Shown here: positions 11,374 through 24,064 of the stretch, in pieces
Layout of the letters: each line of letters begins with the position of its first letter
Numbering within the stretch: the first letter of the stretch is position 1
NCBI RefSeq assembly: GCF_000165425.1
Contig: NW_001799466.1
Span: 62,001-126,000 of the forward strand
Length of the DNA stretch: 64,000 nucleotides
Reading direction: 5' to 3'
Source: Paramecium tetraurelia
Taxonomy: Eukaryota; Ciliophora; Oligohymenophorea; Peniculida; Parameciidae
Made by a program: the position numbers and the translations under genes
Notes under the pieces: generated by a model
The model's database searches: none
What the model saw: the letters and a program-made list of their open reading frames with translations, nothing else
Told to the model about the DNA's origin: nothing

Positions 11374-12950
11374 ATGAATCACATTTAACAAGACTTTATT
11401 TAGAAAATAATGAAATAATAGTAGCAAGAAAAACACTAATAAGTTAAATAGGAAGAGAATGGTTAGAAGCAAAATATTTAAGTACAATATTTCTCATAAT
11501 TTGTTTAGTATTTGCAGAAATAATAACTTCTCTCCATAATTCAGAAATGCCAATAACAATAATAACCAATTTAGCAAGCAACGTATAATATTTAAATAGT
11601 GATTTAGGAAGTTCCCTTCCTTAATTGAAGTTTAAAATTAAGTGACATCATACTTTTAGTAAATAATTCTGTAGAAGCAAATAATCAATATAAATAATGT
11701 ATTTGATTAACAATTGCCATATTTCTTACAAATTATGGGAAATTTAATAATCTACGGACTTGAAAATTGTTCAGGAGAAAAGGAAATTGTTTAAGAGATT
11801 ATAGCATAATATAAATCCAATCCTCTTAAAATTACAATGAGTTGTTCTTTATTCTAGACTATAGGGCTCTTGTTTCGTTCCTAATTAGTATATTATGACT
11901 AATGTAATGAGTAAATTATTAATAAAAGGTACGAAATATCTTTCAAATTTTTTGTTGTTCCGTGACGAATTTTGTGACATCTTCTTCAATACATTATACA
12001 GTTACCAAATGACTCATGGTTAAACATTTAGTCAATAGATTGGATTTACTTAGATTCATTAAATGATCTAGAAAACTTAAGAAGATGTGTGGACAGCATT
12101 TATATTTAAAATGATGAGTTAATAATAATAGAAAATGACTAAAGATATGTTTTTATTACAGTTCAATTAGTACACTGTATTAATGAATAATTTCTTTACT
12201 AAGAGTAATCTCATTATGGATTTAGTCGCTTAGAGTGTTAAATAGACCTCAAAATTGCATAATGATCAAATATTTTAGGAAGTAAATTAATCAATTAAAA
12301 ATAGTATTTGTTGATTATGGGTAGCTTTAAGGCTACGACTTAAGATTTTTTAAAGAAGGCCACTTAGGTATTCTTTGAAGAATCAAATGATCTTGATTTA
12401 TTGTAATTTAGCAGTAATATCATAAAAATCCATAAGCAAATGAATTGTCAAATCTTATTTATTTTACCGATGTTATTTTAATTGGAGAGTTAATACTTAG
12501 ACCATCTTGTTTAGAATGGAATTTAAGATTAATAACCAGTTAAGAATAGTTCAAATTATTATTTAAAGATGATCGAGAAATTAAAAAATAAATGTGTCTA
12601 TAATGGAGAAGAAGAATGCGATTGCAAGAAATGCTAGTGGTATTAAATTCTTTAGATTATATAGTATAAGAAGGAATAGAAACTCAGCAAAAGAGTCTTA
12701 AAAAAAGAAGAGAGAGGCACTAGAAAAAATAGGTCCTTTGTAGGATGAATATGATAAAATTAAAAAGAAAGTACATATATCAGAATATACTAATTAGGTT
12801 TAATCACTTGAAAAAGAAAATTAAGTTATTACAAAATTATTATTGGATGTTTTTAGACACCCATCTCTGGAAAAATTGGCATCTTAATTCATTGAGCCTC
12901 TCACTAAAATTATAGCTGATCAAGAATTCTATAATATTGACGAATGTTGA
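11374..12950 (+). CDS. conserved-looking protein of unknown function, helical and Gln-rich
   Basis: From ATG at 11374 the frame begins with a Gln-rich stretch, then changes frame through introns into a mostly helical protein that ends at the TGA at 12948-12950. Readable blocks include LPYFLQIMGNLIIYGLENC, LFRDEFCDIFFNTLYSYQM, NNFFTKSNLIMDLVAQSV, a Cys-rich ECDCKKCQ near 12,620, and an acidic helical end (QSLEKENQVITKLLLDVF). Introns near 12,305-12,325 and 12,638-12,662 are clear; those near 11,600-11,680 and 11,880-11,950 are not resolved. The alternation of helices with conserved aromatic residues suggests an ordered protein. I do not recognise the family, and the single Cys cluster could be a small metal site or chance. 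Confidence 0.5.
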
Positions 12951-13047
12951 TTATAAAAGTCTATTATCTATAAGTTTAGTTAATTATAAATTCATTATTA
13001 CATTTTTTGTTGATATTTTTAAATTTAATTAATATTTATATAATAAC

Positions 13048-14594
13048 TCATAATAAATCAAGTCTACGAGATCTATCCCACACAATTTTTCCATTTTATT
13101 TAAAATATTGAACTCTATGGCTTTTTAACCTAGCTGTTTGTATAATCAGAAAGAGGAACTTCCATAATTCCCAAGAATCTATCTTCACATCCAACAACAA
13201 AATCATCTTTATTGTATTTGACATCCCAAAGTATTCTATCAATAAACTAAAGAGTTGGTTTAAATTTCTTTTGCATTTCCTTCTGCTCTAAGATTTCTGG
13301 GAAATAGTTTTATATAGTTTTTTTATCCAAAATGGAACAAATAACAATTAGATAATCTTTGCCTAGATTTACATAATAATATTTGTATTCTCTCTTATAA
13401 CTATTATAATATTTTTAAGTTTTACTTAGATTTGATGAAGATCTTGGAAAAATCACTCCAATACTTAGATTACTATTATTGTAATTGTTGTTCTTGATCT
13501 TTGTATTCTTTCTAATCCTTAATATCTTTTTAATCTTGTCTACTTTTCTTCCTCTTCTTTCCACCCTCATCATTCTATTATTATGGTTATTATTGTTATG
13601 TATCTTTTTCTATTTTTAATTATTTTATTAATTTTCAGTCAAATACAGTCTACCTGAATGAGTTAAATTTTAGAAAGCCATGCTTAAAGTTCTTCATTTG
13701 TCCATTCCTTTATAGATTTAATATTCTCTCTTCCAAGAGCTAGGAAATAGTTCAGACCACTATAAATGGAAATAATCGATTTTCTATCAAAATAATTTTG
13801 ATGGACAGTTCTGATGTTAGGATCTGATACTTATTCATTCTTTGTGTCAGATTAATAAATTTTTTGGGTTTTTGATAAATAATAAATAGCATTGCTTCCC
13901 ATTGCAACTTAAATTATATTCTACGATAATATTATTAAGTACCTCATCCTCTGGTAAAATAATTTGTTTGTATTTTTGTGCTTGATCACAATTCTGGGTT
14001 GTTAGATCTTATAATTAATACAGAATTGCTCTGGTTTAATCAGAGTGTAATTAAGGTATCTTTTAAGGAATTGAGAATATTGCAGTTAGTTAAAAATAAG
14101 AGGTTTCAAAAAACTCAACATTCTAAGCAATCAAGTATTCTTCAAGATTTTCAAATGTAATAATTAAGTCACTGTCTCTTTTAGGTATATAAATTTTCCT
14201 TTACCTGCTGTTGAGAATTATTTTACTTATAATCTTAAATAATAAGCATTTAAATAAATTACTAAATTATAAAGTTCGGTTTCTGATTTATGAGATCTTA
14301 ATATTCATGCGATTGACAAATGTACAATCGATTTTGAATTGTGAGAATACCAGTATAGGTTAATCCAATTTGCATTGATTTTACTGGCATTTCTAGAATA
14401 TGACGTCTTTTGAAAGGTTTGACACTTTAATCAAATGACCAAAAGTAGGTATCTCTTCCATATAGAGTACGAAATATTATGTTTTATGGAGTAGTTGTAT
14501 TTGGATTATTGAATCCAATACTTGCCAAGAGTGATTTCAGGGTTAATTGCACATTTTCTTTTATTTATTTTGAAACTAACTGAAGGTTGAGCAT
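13048..14594 (-). CDS. RCC1-like protein with C-terminal MJ1316 (DUF504) domain
   Basis: The N-terminal two thirds carries RCC1-type propeller blades: LYGRDTYFWSFD, LTYTGILTIQNRLYICQSH, AMGSNAIYYLSKTQKIY and SGLNYFLALGREN. A segment reading IKEWTNEELQAWLSKI, somewhat like the start of a SAM domain, follows. The last 75 residues match the MJ1316/DUF504 family: DRILWDVKYNKDDFVVGCED, then HRVQYFKQNGKIVWDRSRR and a final LDLL. MJ1316 domains occur in archaeal and animal (LENG9-type) proteins linked to RNA repair, which is established for the family; a role here is inference. Introns are seen near 14,232-14,260, 13,918-13,939 and about 13,612-13,655 (long, 44 bases). A one-base frame change just before HRVQYF could not be explained. 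The start shares a 109-base gap with the divergent HSF gene. Confidence 0.65.
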
Positions 14595-14703
14595 ATCCTT
14601 GATTATAAGAAAATTGGCGATGCTTCAGAATACATCAAACACTTATAACCGAGATTGCTACATTTTCTTTTATTTTATTCTTTAATAATAAAAATTAGAA
14701 TTA
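14595..14703. promoter_or_regulatory. short divergent intergenic region (RCC1-MJ1316 / HSF)
   Basis: 109 bases separate the two start codons of divergently transcribed genes and must hold both promoters. The sequence is AT-rich with a run of T/A near 14,668-14,695. No defined promoter element or heat-shock element (repeated GAA/TTC units) stands out. Confidence 0.4.
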
Positions 14704-15564
14704 ATGTAAGAAATCAAACAAATACCATCATTTCTATCAAAATTATATGAAATTCTTGAAGTAATATACAATTTGTTATTGTTGAGTCCGAATAAAAAGC
14801 AATCGGATGGAATAAGGAAGGTACCTCATTTTAGATTTTGGATTCATCTCTATTGACAGACCAAATAATGCCTTAGTATTTCAAGCATCGCAATTATCAG
14901 AGCTTCCTTAGGTAGTTGATCAGTAATATCAAGTTAGATAACTCAATATGTATGGATTTAAGAAATTGAAAAACAAATAGGGGAAAAGTGAATTCCAACA
15001 TTCACAATTCAAAAGAGGTCTCAAGTATCAATTTGAAGCGATTTTCTTTAGGAATAGTTTACTGAAGATCAAAAGGAGAAATTAAGAGGATATTAAACAA
15101 AGTTTAGAATCTTTAACCAAAGAATTTGAATAAGAATCCTATCTCAATGAGCATGCAAGACTTCGCAAGTAGCTAGTGGAATTGCAATCAAATTAAAGAT
15201 CTCTCTTAGATGAGATCAGACGTTAAATGGAACGCAATCGAAATCTTCAAAGAGAAACTTAGGATGTTGCTGAGGTATAAACTATCAATCTATTGCATAG
15301 AGAATTAATACGGTGAAAAGTTATCAACTCAGAAAACTTAATAAACTAATTATCATCATTTAGAAACTCCCTGAAGATGCCCAGATTAGTAAAATGGCAT
15401 TGATGAAGGAAAAAATATTGAGAAAATTAGAACTCATTGAAGAGGAGAATGTCAATATGAATATGAAGGAGATATCTCTCGAAAAATAAGACTCCTACAT
15501 GTATTAAGAACCAAATCTAACTGGAGTCAAGAGTCCTGCTGGATACTCACCTAAAACTAAATGA
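14704..15564 (+). CDS. heat-shock transcription factor (HSF family)
   Basis: The N-terminus is an HSF DNA-binding domain: PSFLSKLYEILE, then SEQKAIGWNKEGTSFQIL, MPQYFKHRNYQSFLRQ and LNMYGFKKLKN, ending FQHSQFKRG. The recognition-helix pattern (F-x-R-Q-LNMYGF) is diagnostic. A coiled coil follows (SLTKEFEQES to MERNRNLQRE, about residues 125-190), the usual trimerisation region, then a second helical part and a short tail. Three introns are needed, near 14,759-14,785, 14,911-14,936 and 15,275-15,300, all GTA/TAG-like. The protein is about 260 residues, short for the family, with no long activation domain. It would bind DNA as a nuclear trimer. The start at 14704 gives MQEIKQIPSFL, placing the domain at the very N-terminus. 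Confidence 0.93.
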
Positions 15565-15691
15565 AACCTATAATATTTATATATGTGTTTGATAATCGAT
15601 AGTAAAAATATTCTTGAGTCATCAAATTACACATTAATGCAAGTCAACGTTCAAAAAATTTTCTTTAAATCTTTAATTTTACATTATTAAA

Positions 15692-16847
15692 ATGAGAGGA
15701 GTAACCCTACGTAGATATCCAGATGAAAGTTTTCCTAAGAACATCGACTTCTTTGACTTGAAGGACTTCCCTATTCCAACAAATCTTAAGGAAAATGATC
15801 TTCTTATCAAAGTATGCTACGTCAGCATCGATCCTGTCATGAGAGTATGGTTTTCTGGAGCCAAGACTTATATTGACACTGTGCATCAAGGACAAATCAT
15901 CCCAGCTTTTGGATGTGGAGTTGTTGCTGAATCAAAAAGCAAAAGATTCACCAAGGGAGATTTAGTCTTAGGTGCCCTTGACTGTGCAGATTACTGTGTT
16001 AGATCAGCTAATGCAATATTCAAATTGCCAGCAGTCAAATCAAAACATGACCCAAACTTGCCTCTCTTTTTGTCAGTGTATATTTTAATTGTGATAATTT
16101 AGTTATGGTGTCACAGGCATCACTGCTCTCAAAGGATTACATCAAATTCCAAAGGAAAATCTCCCTACCAAGGAATCCAAGAAGACCCTTGTCGTTTCTT
16201 CAGCTGCAGGATCAACAGGATCATTTGCTCTATAAATAGGAAAACATTGGGGCTATCGAACTGTTGGTATTGTTAGCAGTAGAGACAAGAAAGACTTCGT
16301 ACTTTCACTAGGAGCTGACGCTTGTGTCTGTTACAATGACACCTTGGATTCTAATGGAATTGTTGATACAGAGTACTTTTATTCATAATCTTAATAGCAA
16401 ATTGACAAAATTGATTAAGTAAGCAGCTCCTGAAGGAGTGGATGCAATGTATGACAATTCAGGAGAGGAAGTCTTAGATGCAATCTTACCAGCCATGAAT
16501 AAGGGTGCATTCATTGTATTATGTGGAGCAACTGCTACATATTATACTTGGAAGAATAGAGGAGGATTGAAAAATTTAGCCCATTTCATCACTAAATAAA
16601 TTAAAGCTGAAGGAATCTTGTACTTCGGTTAAAAGAACGCCATTATAGAATCATTTAAAGAGATGAATGAATTAGTCACAGGAAAACACATTTAGTAATA
16701 TTTCTTACTTATTTGTATAGACATAAAGAAGAATTCATAAATGGATTAGAGAATGTGACAATAGGATTATAAAAGGTGTTTATGGGAAAGAACTTAGGAA
16801 GAGTTATTGTCAAACTAGACAATGAAGTTCCATTGCCAAAGTTTTGA
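15692..16847 (+). CDS. NADP-dependent MDR oxidoreductase (prostaglandin reductase-like)
   Basis: About 350 residues, the usual length for zinc-independent medium-chain reductases. The N-terminal GroES-like half contains YVSIDPVMRVWFSGA and a GCGVVAESKS turn. The Rossmann half contains YGVTGITALKGL, the nucleotide motif VVSSAAGSTGSFALQIGK (AxxGxxG type), then VDAMYDNSGEEVLDAILP and ILYFGQKNAI. Zinc-ligand cysteines are absent. Introns lie near 16,080-16,104, 16,371-16,395 and 16,696-16,721. By family knowledge such enzymes reduce activated alkenes (enones, leukotriene or prostaglandin keto products) with NADPH in the cytosol; the substrate here is unknown. Codon use in exon 1 is less AT-biased than its neighbours, typical of a well expressed gene. 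No oddities seen. Confidence 0.9.
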
Positions 16848-17184
16848 AGCATATTTACATAACAAATTTAGAACATTCGAAAATTTCCAAAATAATATTC
16901 TTAAAACTAATAATAAATTGTTTTGATCTCACATTTCCTATTTCTCAAACCATCCAATGCGCATTCAAAAGAATTGGTTACCTAAAGATATCTTATCCAA
17001 TAGGCGAAACAATTAATATTCAGAAATTACAAATATTTAAATTGCTCTAAAAATTGGATAAGTCATCTGAATATTAATTTGATAGATAATGATTATCACC
17101 TTTTTGATAATGATTACTATAGAATATCTTTCTTAAATTATCAATCAAAATTTTATAACATGATCTGTTGAGATATTATATTTT
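16848..17184. other. no gene seen
   Basis: AT-rich spacer after the MDR gene and before the next gene on the same strand. A 68-codon frame starting inside the MDR stop region is out of frame with that gene and has no coding character. Nothing else is visible. Confidence 0.4.
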
Positions 17185-19429
17185 ATGATTAAAAAATTAA
17201 ATAAAAGGAGTAATCTTTAATCTGCCCCTGAAATAATAAGAACAAGACAGAAGCCCCATTCAGATTTAGAGATTGAGAATTTGGTTATGCAAGACATTCG
17301 AAAGAAAATTTTGAATGATGAAATGAATACTATTTAATTTTATGATATAGTGTAACCCGATTAGGATGAAATGATTGCTACTTTAAAAGACTCTTAAAAG
17401 AAACCCATTAAATTGCACAGGAGAGTATAAAGAACTGATTTGGAAAGCAAATTAAGGGCTAGAATATCTAATGAGCCAGGCTCAAAGTTATTGTTATAAG
17501 AGATGTAATACATTCAAGAATATTTGTGAGTTATGAGAAATTAGAAGAGGATCCTGGGAAAAATGCAATTCCTATACATAAGAAATTACATTAAGAGGAA
17601 TAGCTTAAAGTGGATTTGCGATATAAACCTGAAAGTGAGGATCAATTAGTGGCAAATTTGGATTAATGGTACAAAGGAATAAAAAGGAAACGGAAGCAGC
17701 ATCAGGATCAATTGAGATAAGAGTAAGAGAATGAAAGTACTATAATTTTAAGATTTAAAAGGACTGACTAAAGCCTAAATGTAAGAAAGAACCTAATCCT
17801 TAATATAATAAAGGAGAGGGGGTTTAAATGACAAAACCAAACCAATTTAATCTACATCCTCTTTCCCAAAATTACTAATTGATTCAGCAAAAACAGAAAA
17901 TGAATAAAGCACTTTTAAGTAGAAGTTGTTGGGATCGTTGAAAAAGATTACTGCTATTAAAAAGATTGAGACTCTTCATTAAGACCCCTCTTTGAATAAA
18001 TAATTAGACAAATATTTATAACAAGGATCCAATCTAACCAAATAAGAATTAGCATAGATTGAATAAGCTAAAGCCAAACAATATGGGGATGATTAAAACA
18101 ATGGAACTTTAATTTTCGATTATACTGTTGAAGGATTGAAAAGTAGTTTACACACTATGATTAAAATGTAATTCACATCCTTTCAAAATGCAAGTGATAG
18201 AGCAATATTCTATGAAAAATAAACTAATTAAATTTTATTATCCATAAATTAAAGACTTGATAGACAAAAAAATACAGTAAAGAGGAATGAAAAAGACTTA
18301 GAAATATTGAGAATTGAAAATCATGAAATTCATAAAAAATTGAGAGGAATTTAAGATTTTGTAATAAACTGATTTTTTATTTTAGTTAAAAGAGAGAAAG
18401 GAGGAACTTATTGGAATTAATAAAAAACCATAGCAGTCTATTAATTCACCTAATATAAAACATAACTCCAGTTAAGTTGATAATTATATGGTCATTGCAA
18501 TTAAATAAAATGAGTTAGAGGCTTAAATTGAATAGATGAAGGATAATTATAATAATTTTTCAGAATAAATGAAACTAAATTCAATGTAAATAGAAAAATT
18601 AGAGTAAGAAAACTCTAAACTTAATAAGAACAACAAGACGCTTCTAAAATCTATTTAAGGCTTTCTATTAGAGCTTCTTAAATTAGGCTTAGATTGTCGA
18701 TCTTAAGGTTTATCTTGGATAATTAAGGCGATTTGGGATTCAGGCGAAAAAATAGCAGATTCAAATTTTCCTACTTATTTAGATAGCAAGGCCAGAGATT
18801 TTCTTTTTATTCGGGCTAAAAAAACAATAGAACTAAATGATCTATATAAAAAAGCACACTTCTTATTCAGAAATTATAGAGACACTACAATAGATACAGG
18901 AAACAATTCAGTCGTGTCTCTGTTATCAAAAAATTATTTTTCTTAAATTGATTCAATAGAAATTAAAAAATAGCATATTGATTAAATAAAATAAAGATAA
19001 TAAAATAATGTAGCCTTATTAACAGAAGGATTAAGCCCAACTGAACATAAATTAATAGAAAAAGCATTTACATAGATATTTTAAAGTAAAGAAACCCAAA
19101 ACGATATAATCTATTTGGAAGCTTCAAGGAAGATATCAAAAATGTTTAAGTAAGAAGGGTCTTAAGAATAATCTATTGTGTTCAGTGAGATAAACAACTT
19201 TGAAAAGGATAGGCTGATAAAGGAGTACCAATAAATTCAAAAGGATATTGAAATGAAAGAGAATTAATTTTAAAAATTGGAAGAAACAGAATTGTAGAGA
19301 TTAATAAAGGAAATTGATTATAAGAATTATTTGGCAAGGTTAGAAACTTAATATTTTATAGATTTAACATTGAAGCATTGTAAGTATTGGCAGCACAATT
19401 TGGATATTAAAAAGCAGAGAGAGAGTTGA
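17185..19429 (+). CDS. large coiled-coil protein with a central ordered block
   Basis: The protein has roughly 710 residues. Long Gln/Glu/Lys/Leu heptad stretches alternate with a more globular part near 18,660-18,900 reading GFLLELLKLGLDCRSQ, GLSWIIKAIWDSGEKI, FPTYLDSKARDFLF and LNDLYKKAHFLFRNY. The C-terminus returns to coiled coil (KQREES end). A clear intron lies near 18,361-18,385. Two more frame changes, near 17,488-17,513 and 17,741-17,777, need introns whose limits are uncertain; the second would be either unusually short (16) or long (37). The global plan suggests a structural, possibly basal-body or axonemal, protein, but no family is recognised. It converges with the next gene, 416 bases away. 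Confidence 0.7.
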
Positions 19430-19845
19430 TTAAATATGGGCTGTTGCATAAAATTGTGAATAATTGAGAATATAAATATTTATCAAGATGTTCCTTTATA
19501 TATAGGTGTAATTTAGTTTTGAATTTCCATAATGATTTTAAATTACTATTTGGTTTTTTTGGGATGAGTTTGCAGTTGGATAGCCATTTTAAGTCTCCAA
19601 TCTCCTCAATTTTTGGGTAATCTTCATAAGGCACCTTCAAAATATAATGGATAATTGACAAAATTTGAAGAAAATGCATTCAGTTTGGCCCTAATTTATT
19701 TATTAAGTTTGGTAACCTAAATCATGTAGACTGTAATAATTAAGAATCAATGTCCTTTTAGTTATTGATTGTTTATAAATATACTATTATGGAGAAATAG
19801 ATCATATAATAATTTAATAATGATTTTATTTAATAAAATATATCA
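19430..19845. other. convergent 3' spacer
   Basis: 416 bases between two convergent genes. A frame of 90 codons without a stop runs on the minus strand from 19,679 but, with TAA read as Gln, it would continue as antisense through the 3' part of the coiled-coil gene. I do not support it as a gene. Nothing else is visible. Confidence 0.4.
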
Positions 19846-22800
19846 TCATCGCTTTTGTTTCCATATCTTATCATACAATTACAACTCCTCTAGTGAAATA
19901 CTATCGAATAATAGCACATCTTCCTTATACACGATTATTCTTTTTTAATTTTCAAGTTGAATGACATAGTATTGTAACTAGTCATTTTTGTTCATTATTT
20001 ATCCTATTACATCGCATGTTTCTAATTGTTTCGATCCATATCTGCATCTCAAATACACCAAATGTTAATTGAATTTTAATAATTATTTATTCTTTAATAT
20101 TTAATTGTTGTCCAGTGATAATAATCTCTGGTTGTTTTCTAATAACTCTTTAATAGTTGTTGCAGTAGTCTATATTTCTTTTATCAATTTAAATTATTTG
20201 GTTATCTGATATTGAATGTTTCGAACGTTCCCAAAACTACTGAATTTCAATCTTAATATCAAAGTTTCTAGAAATATACAATATCATTACATGTTCGTAG
20301 CTATTATAAAAACGATCCTGCATTGTCTAATAAGTATAATCTGTTATTCTGATCAACAAACAAGATATCATATGAGTTGTACTTGAGATAATGGTTTATC
20401 AACAAATTATTGAAATAATCTGTTAAATCAACACTTTATTCGTAATTCTCATCAGAAATCAAAACTTTTAAAAATCTAACATCTCCGCTTTCTAATTTTT
20501 CTCTCCTCATCTATTTATGACTTACCTTTTCATTTGGAATGAACAGATTCAATACTTCTTATTATTTTTGTTTATCTTAGGTTAACTTCAATAAAATATC
20601 AATCAAATAAATTTATTAATTACCAGCCAATAGGAACTTTTGATATAATTCATCCAAATTACATGATGCAGGATTTAATTTAAAATATTGCATCATCAAT
20701 TATCTAAATTCTGTCTAAGATAAAGAATTCCCTCTCTTAAAAGCATCTGGATGTGCTAAGAAGTTATGTTAAACCTTGAATTGTGATGCAAGGTCATTAA
20801 AATTACTTATAGCAGTATCCTTGCTAATCACTCTTTCATATGGCAATCCTTCTCCAACAAGTAGAATGGAATATTCCAATTCAGATATTTGATAGTGTCT
20901 TTGCATATCATAATTGTCGTTTAAGATCAATGAGTTCTTGTAAATGGTGTTTATCATATAGTAGCCTAAGTCAATTTATCCTTTAAAATTGTCGTTTATT
21001 TAAATTTCCAAAATAGACGAAGCAAATGGCAATTCAAAATATAATCCATCTTATTCACTTTTTCTTTGGTTCTAAATTGTAACCACATTTTATTCATGAA
21101 ATGTTATTTGGTGTAAATGCAAAGAATGAATCAAAATATGGATTTTCTAAATCTGTTATTTGAACAGAAACTTCGATTAGTTTCTTGGTAAACTTGCTGA
21201 TTACTACTATTATTCTTGGATCTCATAAATGGAGCCTTCGTGTTCTTCAGGAACATCAATTATAAAGCTTTATTAATGTGGTTTTTATTGTTAAATCTAC
21301 TCATTGCAAATTTACTCCAAAGGGTTACCATTTGAAGTCAAAATTTCAAAAATTTACTCATCATTATTTAGATATACAAATTCTTGTTGATTATAGGAGT
21401 CATAACATGCCATTATCAATTTCTCAGGATCACATAATAACTTACCATAAATGGTCAATCCTGTGATGAATTCTTCTTTGGTTCGATATTATTTATAGTC
21501 CACTTCAGTTAGAATTCCACCAATTACACTAGCTATTGCTTTACTCAAATCTCCATTGACAAAACCAATTCCAATTATGTAATCAAATACTCTTAACCAT
21601 ATATCAAAATAAAAGAAATCACTGAATAGATTATTCAAATGGGTTCTCAACCATTCAACATCAATTTAATCATGTTAAATCTTAGGAATCATCAATTTGT
21701 AATCCAAACATTGAATTACTTTAAATACATAATCATCACAAGGTTGCATCCTTTAAGATAAAAGTTAAAACAGTCTTATAGTCAAAATCATTTTATTTTT
21801 TGTATGATTCCACAATTCAAAATAATCCAAGAGATATGGAATATCATTTTTCCATTACTGCATCTTTTTTATATATTGATCTGTCCAAACAGTCGTCTGT
21901 TTAAATTATAAACTGTTGACATAGTTCTACATTTTATTACGATTCAGTTCTTTGATATCTTAATCTATAATTTTCATTTGATAATATTTTTCTAAAATGT
22001 TTTCGTTTTCATTCCATTCCAATCCAAAATCTTATGCATATTTTTATACTTTTGTGTTAAATTGTAAGAAAATAGGAATTAAATCAATCCTAGATTGTTA
22101 AGTAAACCCTTTCTTACAGGCATCAATTATTTTATTTTTAACAAAACACTATTTATTTTGAATTGGGTTGAGTTACAAGTATTCAGCCAATAAGGCAGAT
22201 TTATTTTTTTTTTCCCCTGTTCCTAATTCTTCTACGATGTACTCCTGAATTTCAATCAAATCATCATCTGACTATTTACTATTAACCCATATTTATCCTC
22301 TAGTTTGAAGAGCATTCTCCAAAGATTCAATCTTAAAGGAATTCCACTTCTCTTACAAACTATTGCAAGGAGTTTTCAATTGTTTAACAAAATTCTTCAA
22401 CTCTTAGGCTGTAAAAGGCATTTCTATAATATCTAAATAAAATGGATTAACAGTAGAATTCTAAATCTAAAATGGAGAGTCTTCATGGATGTCTATTTAT
22501 AACAGAGGGACATTCAATAATTCATTTCCTGTTGCATTTTATTATAGATTGGCTGACACATCTAAACCCGTAAAATGTCTTCGATTATTATTTAAGTTTT
22601 TCTCAAATTCAAGTAAGTGTATTTTACCTTGCATAACCTTCTTTGCAGCAGCCAAAAAAGCCTAGATATTATTTTATTATTCTTAGGTTCTTGCAAGGAT
22701 TTTCTCATTCACTTCTTGATAGTCATCATAAATCACAATTTCTAAGACATCCTAATTCTAAAATCCCGATAAAGTAACCTATAAATCAGTTGTCCATCCC

Positions 22801-23961
22801 TTCATATCTAATTACATAAAATTGATCAATTAGCCTTTGTCAAATTCTATTCTACCATGACCTTTTTAATCTGAAGCTTTAAATTGAATATATAAGATTG
22901 GATTATATAACTTAAGATGTTATCCTATAATTAATTTAAAATTTGTAAGATGTAAATCTTTGTGTTAAGGTAACTGTTGTTGTTATTATTATTGTTATTA
23001 TTGTTGTATATGTGACTACTACTATATTTGAGAGATCCTTTATTATTCATTTTCAATATCTTCAATCTCTTATTACAATTTCCTTTCCTCTTCTTCTAAT
23101 TTTCTTTATTCTTCTTCTTCTAAATCTTCCTTCTATTTTAATATTTTATCAGCAATCTGCTTCCAATGGTTCAGTAATTCCCTGGCTGCTGAAAGCTCTT
23201 TTTACTTTATAAATTTCTCTTGTTCTTGCAACTTCAAAAGCTTTTATTGCTTCAAGATTGACTCCTAATGAATTTTCTCCTATTCAGCCATTTTGTATAG
23301 AATCTTCAATGTTTATTCATATTTTGTTTTATCATAATCCTGCAATTCATCAAATTCTTAGATATATTGATTTTAATCTTTTAGTTTTTTTTATTCAATT
23401 TTAGATGCCTCATTATGTATTTTTTCAACTTGTCTTGAGATGATAACTAAACCTGATTTTTTATACCACACTTTCATGATTTTATTGAGCAAATCTTTGG
23501 AGTGATTAAGTTTCTGTTAATTTTTGAACTTCAAAAATTCTACAAATCTCAACCCCATATCAAGAGTTTCAAAATAAACAGCAGTTGGTTTTTAAAATTA
23601 TTGTATTTATCCATTATTCTACCCATTATTATGTCGATCAAATAATACTCTAACTATTTTGTTCTAATTGCTTGTCCATCTAAAAAAAGCTTTTTGATTT
23701 TCAGGTAATATATCAAATTCTTACTAATTTATTAAATGGCAATACTTTAGTGATCAAAAAAAACCCAGTTGGGTAATTTATGGATTTATTATTTTTAGTC
23801 TGCACCATATTTTGTTCATCAAGTCGAACTTATCTAGGCAATAATTTTCCATGCGGCTTCGGTTGTTTTTCCATTTCAATAACTTAACCTGTAATAAATT
23901 TTCTTGTATCCTTGTTGTGAGCTTATTGGAAACTCTTTGTAAATATTGCAGAATAACTCAT
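19846..23961 (-). CDS. large coiled-coil protein, possibly with a degenerate TBC-like domain
   Basis: About 1,345 residues from ATG at 23961; an in-frame ATG at 23874 is an alternative start. The N-terminus is polar and Lys/Gln-rich, then a helical coiled-coil region (EEEEQRKLEEEERKL) leads into a Gln tract encoded mostly by TAA/TAG near 22,975-23,045. A beta-rich, C2-like stretch (GRIEFDKGQ, QDVLEIVIYDDYQEV) follows. The middle has an all-helical domain with WTDQYIKKMQQWKND, FELWNHTKNKMILTIRLFQL and FSDFFYFDIWLRVFDYIIG, reminiscent of the TBC (Rab-GAP) C-lobe, but I see no clear catalytic Arg/Gln fingers. The rest is helical and ends IWKQKR. Introns are seen near 23,721-23,742 and 20,267-20,289. 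Coding is sure; the TBC link is tentative. Confidence 0.6.
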
Positions 23962-24064
23962 AAATAATAATGTAAAAAATGTTAAGTCAGATAATATTAA
24001 AGTTCGTTGATAAAGAGATAAGATATTATTATTTGTATTAAATGATTATAATGTGTAACTTAAC

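Noticed and set aside
19407..19679. 90-codon minus-strand frame with protein-like composition
   Set aside because: It overlaps the 3' end of the coiled-coil gene and, with TAA read as Gln, would continue as antisense through that gene. It contains no Gln codons of the reassigned type.
23012..23212. hydrophobic plus-strand frame that looks like membrane segments
   Set aside because: Antisense of the Glu/Gln/Lys coiled coil of the large minus-strand gene.
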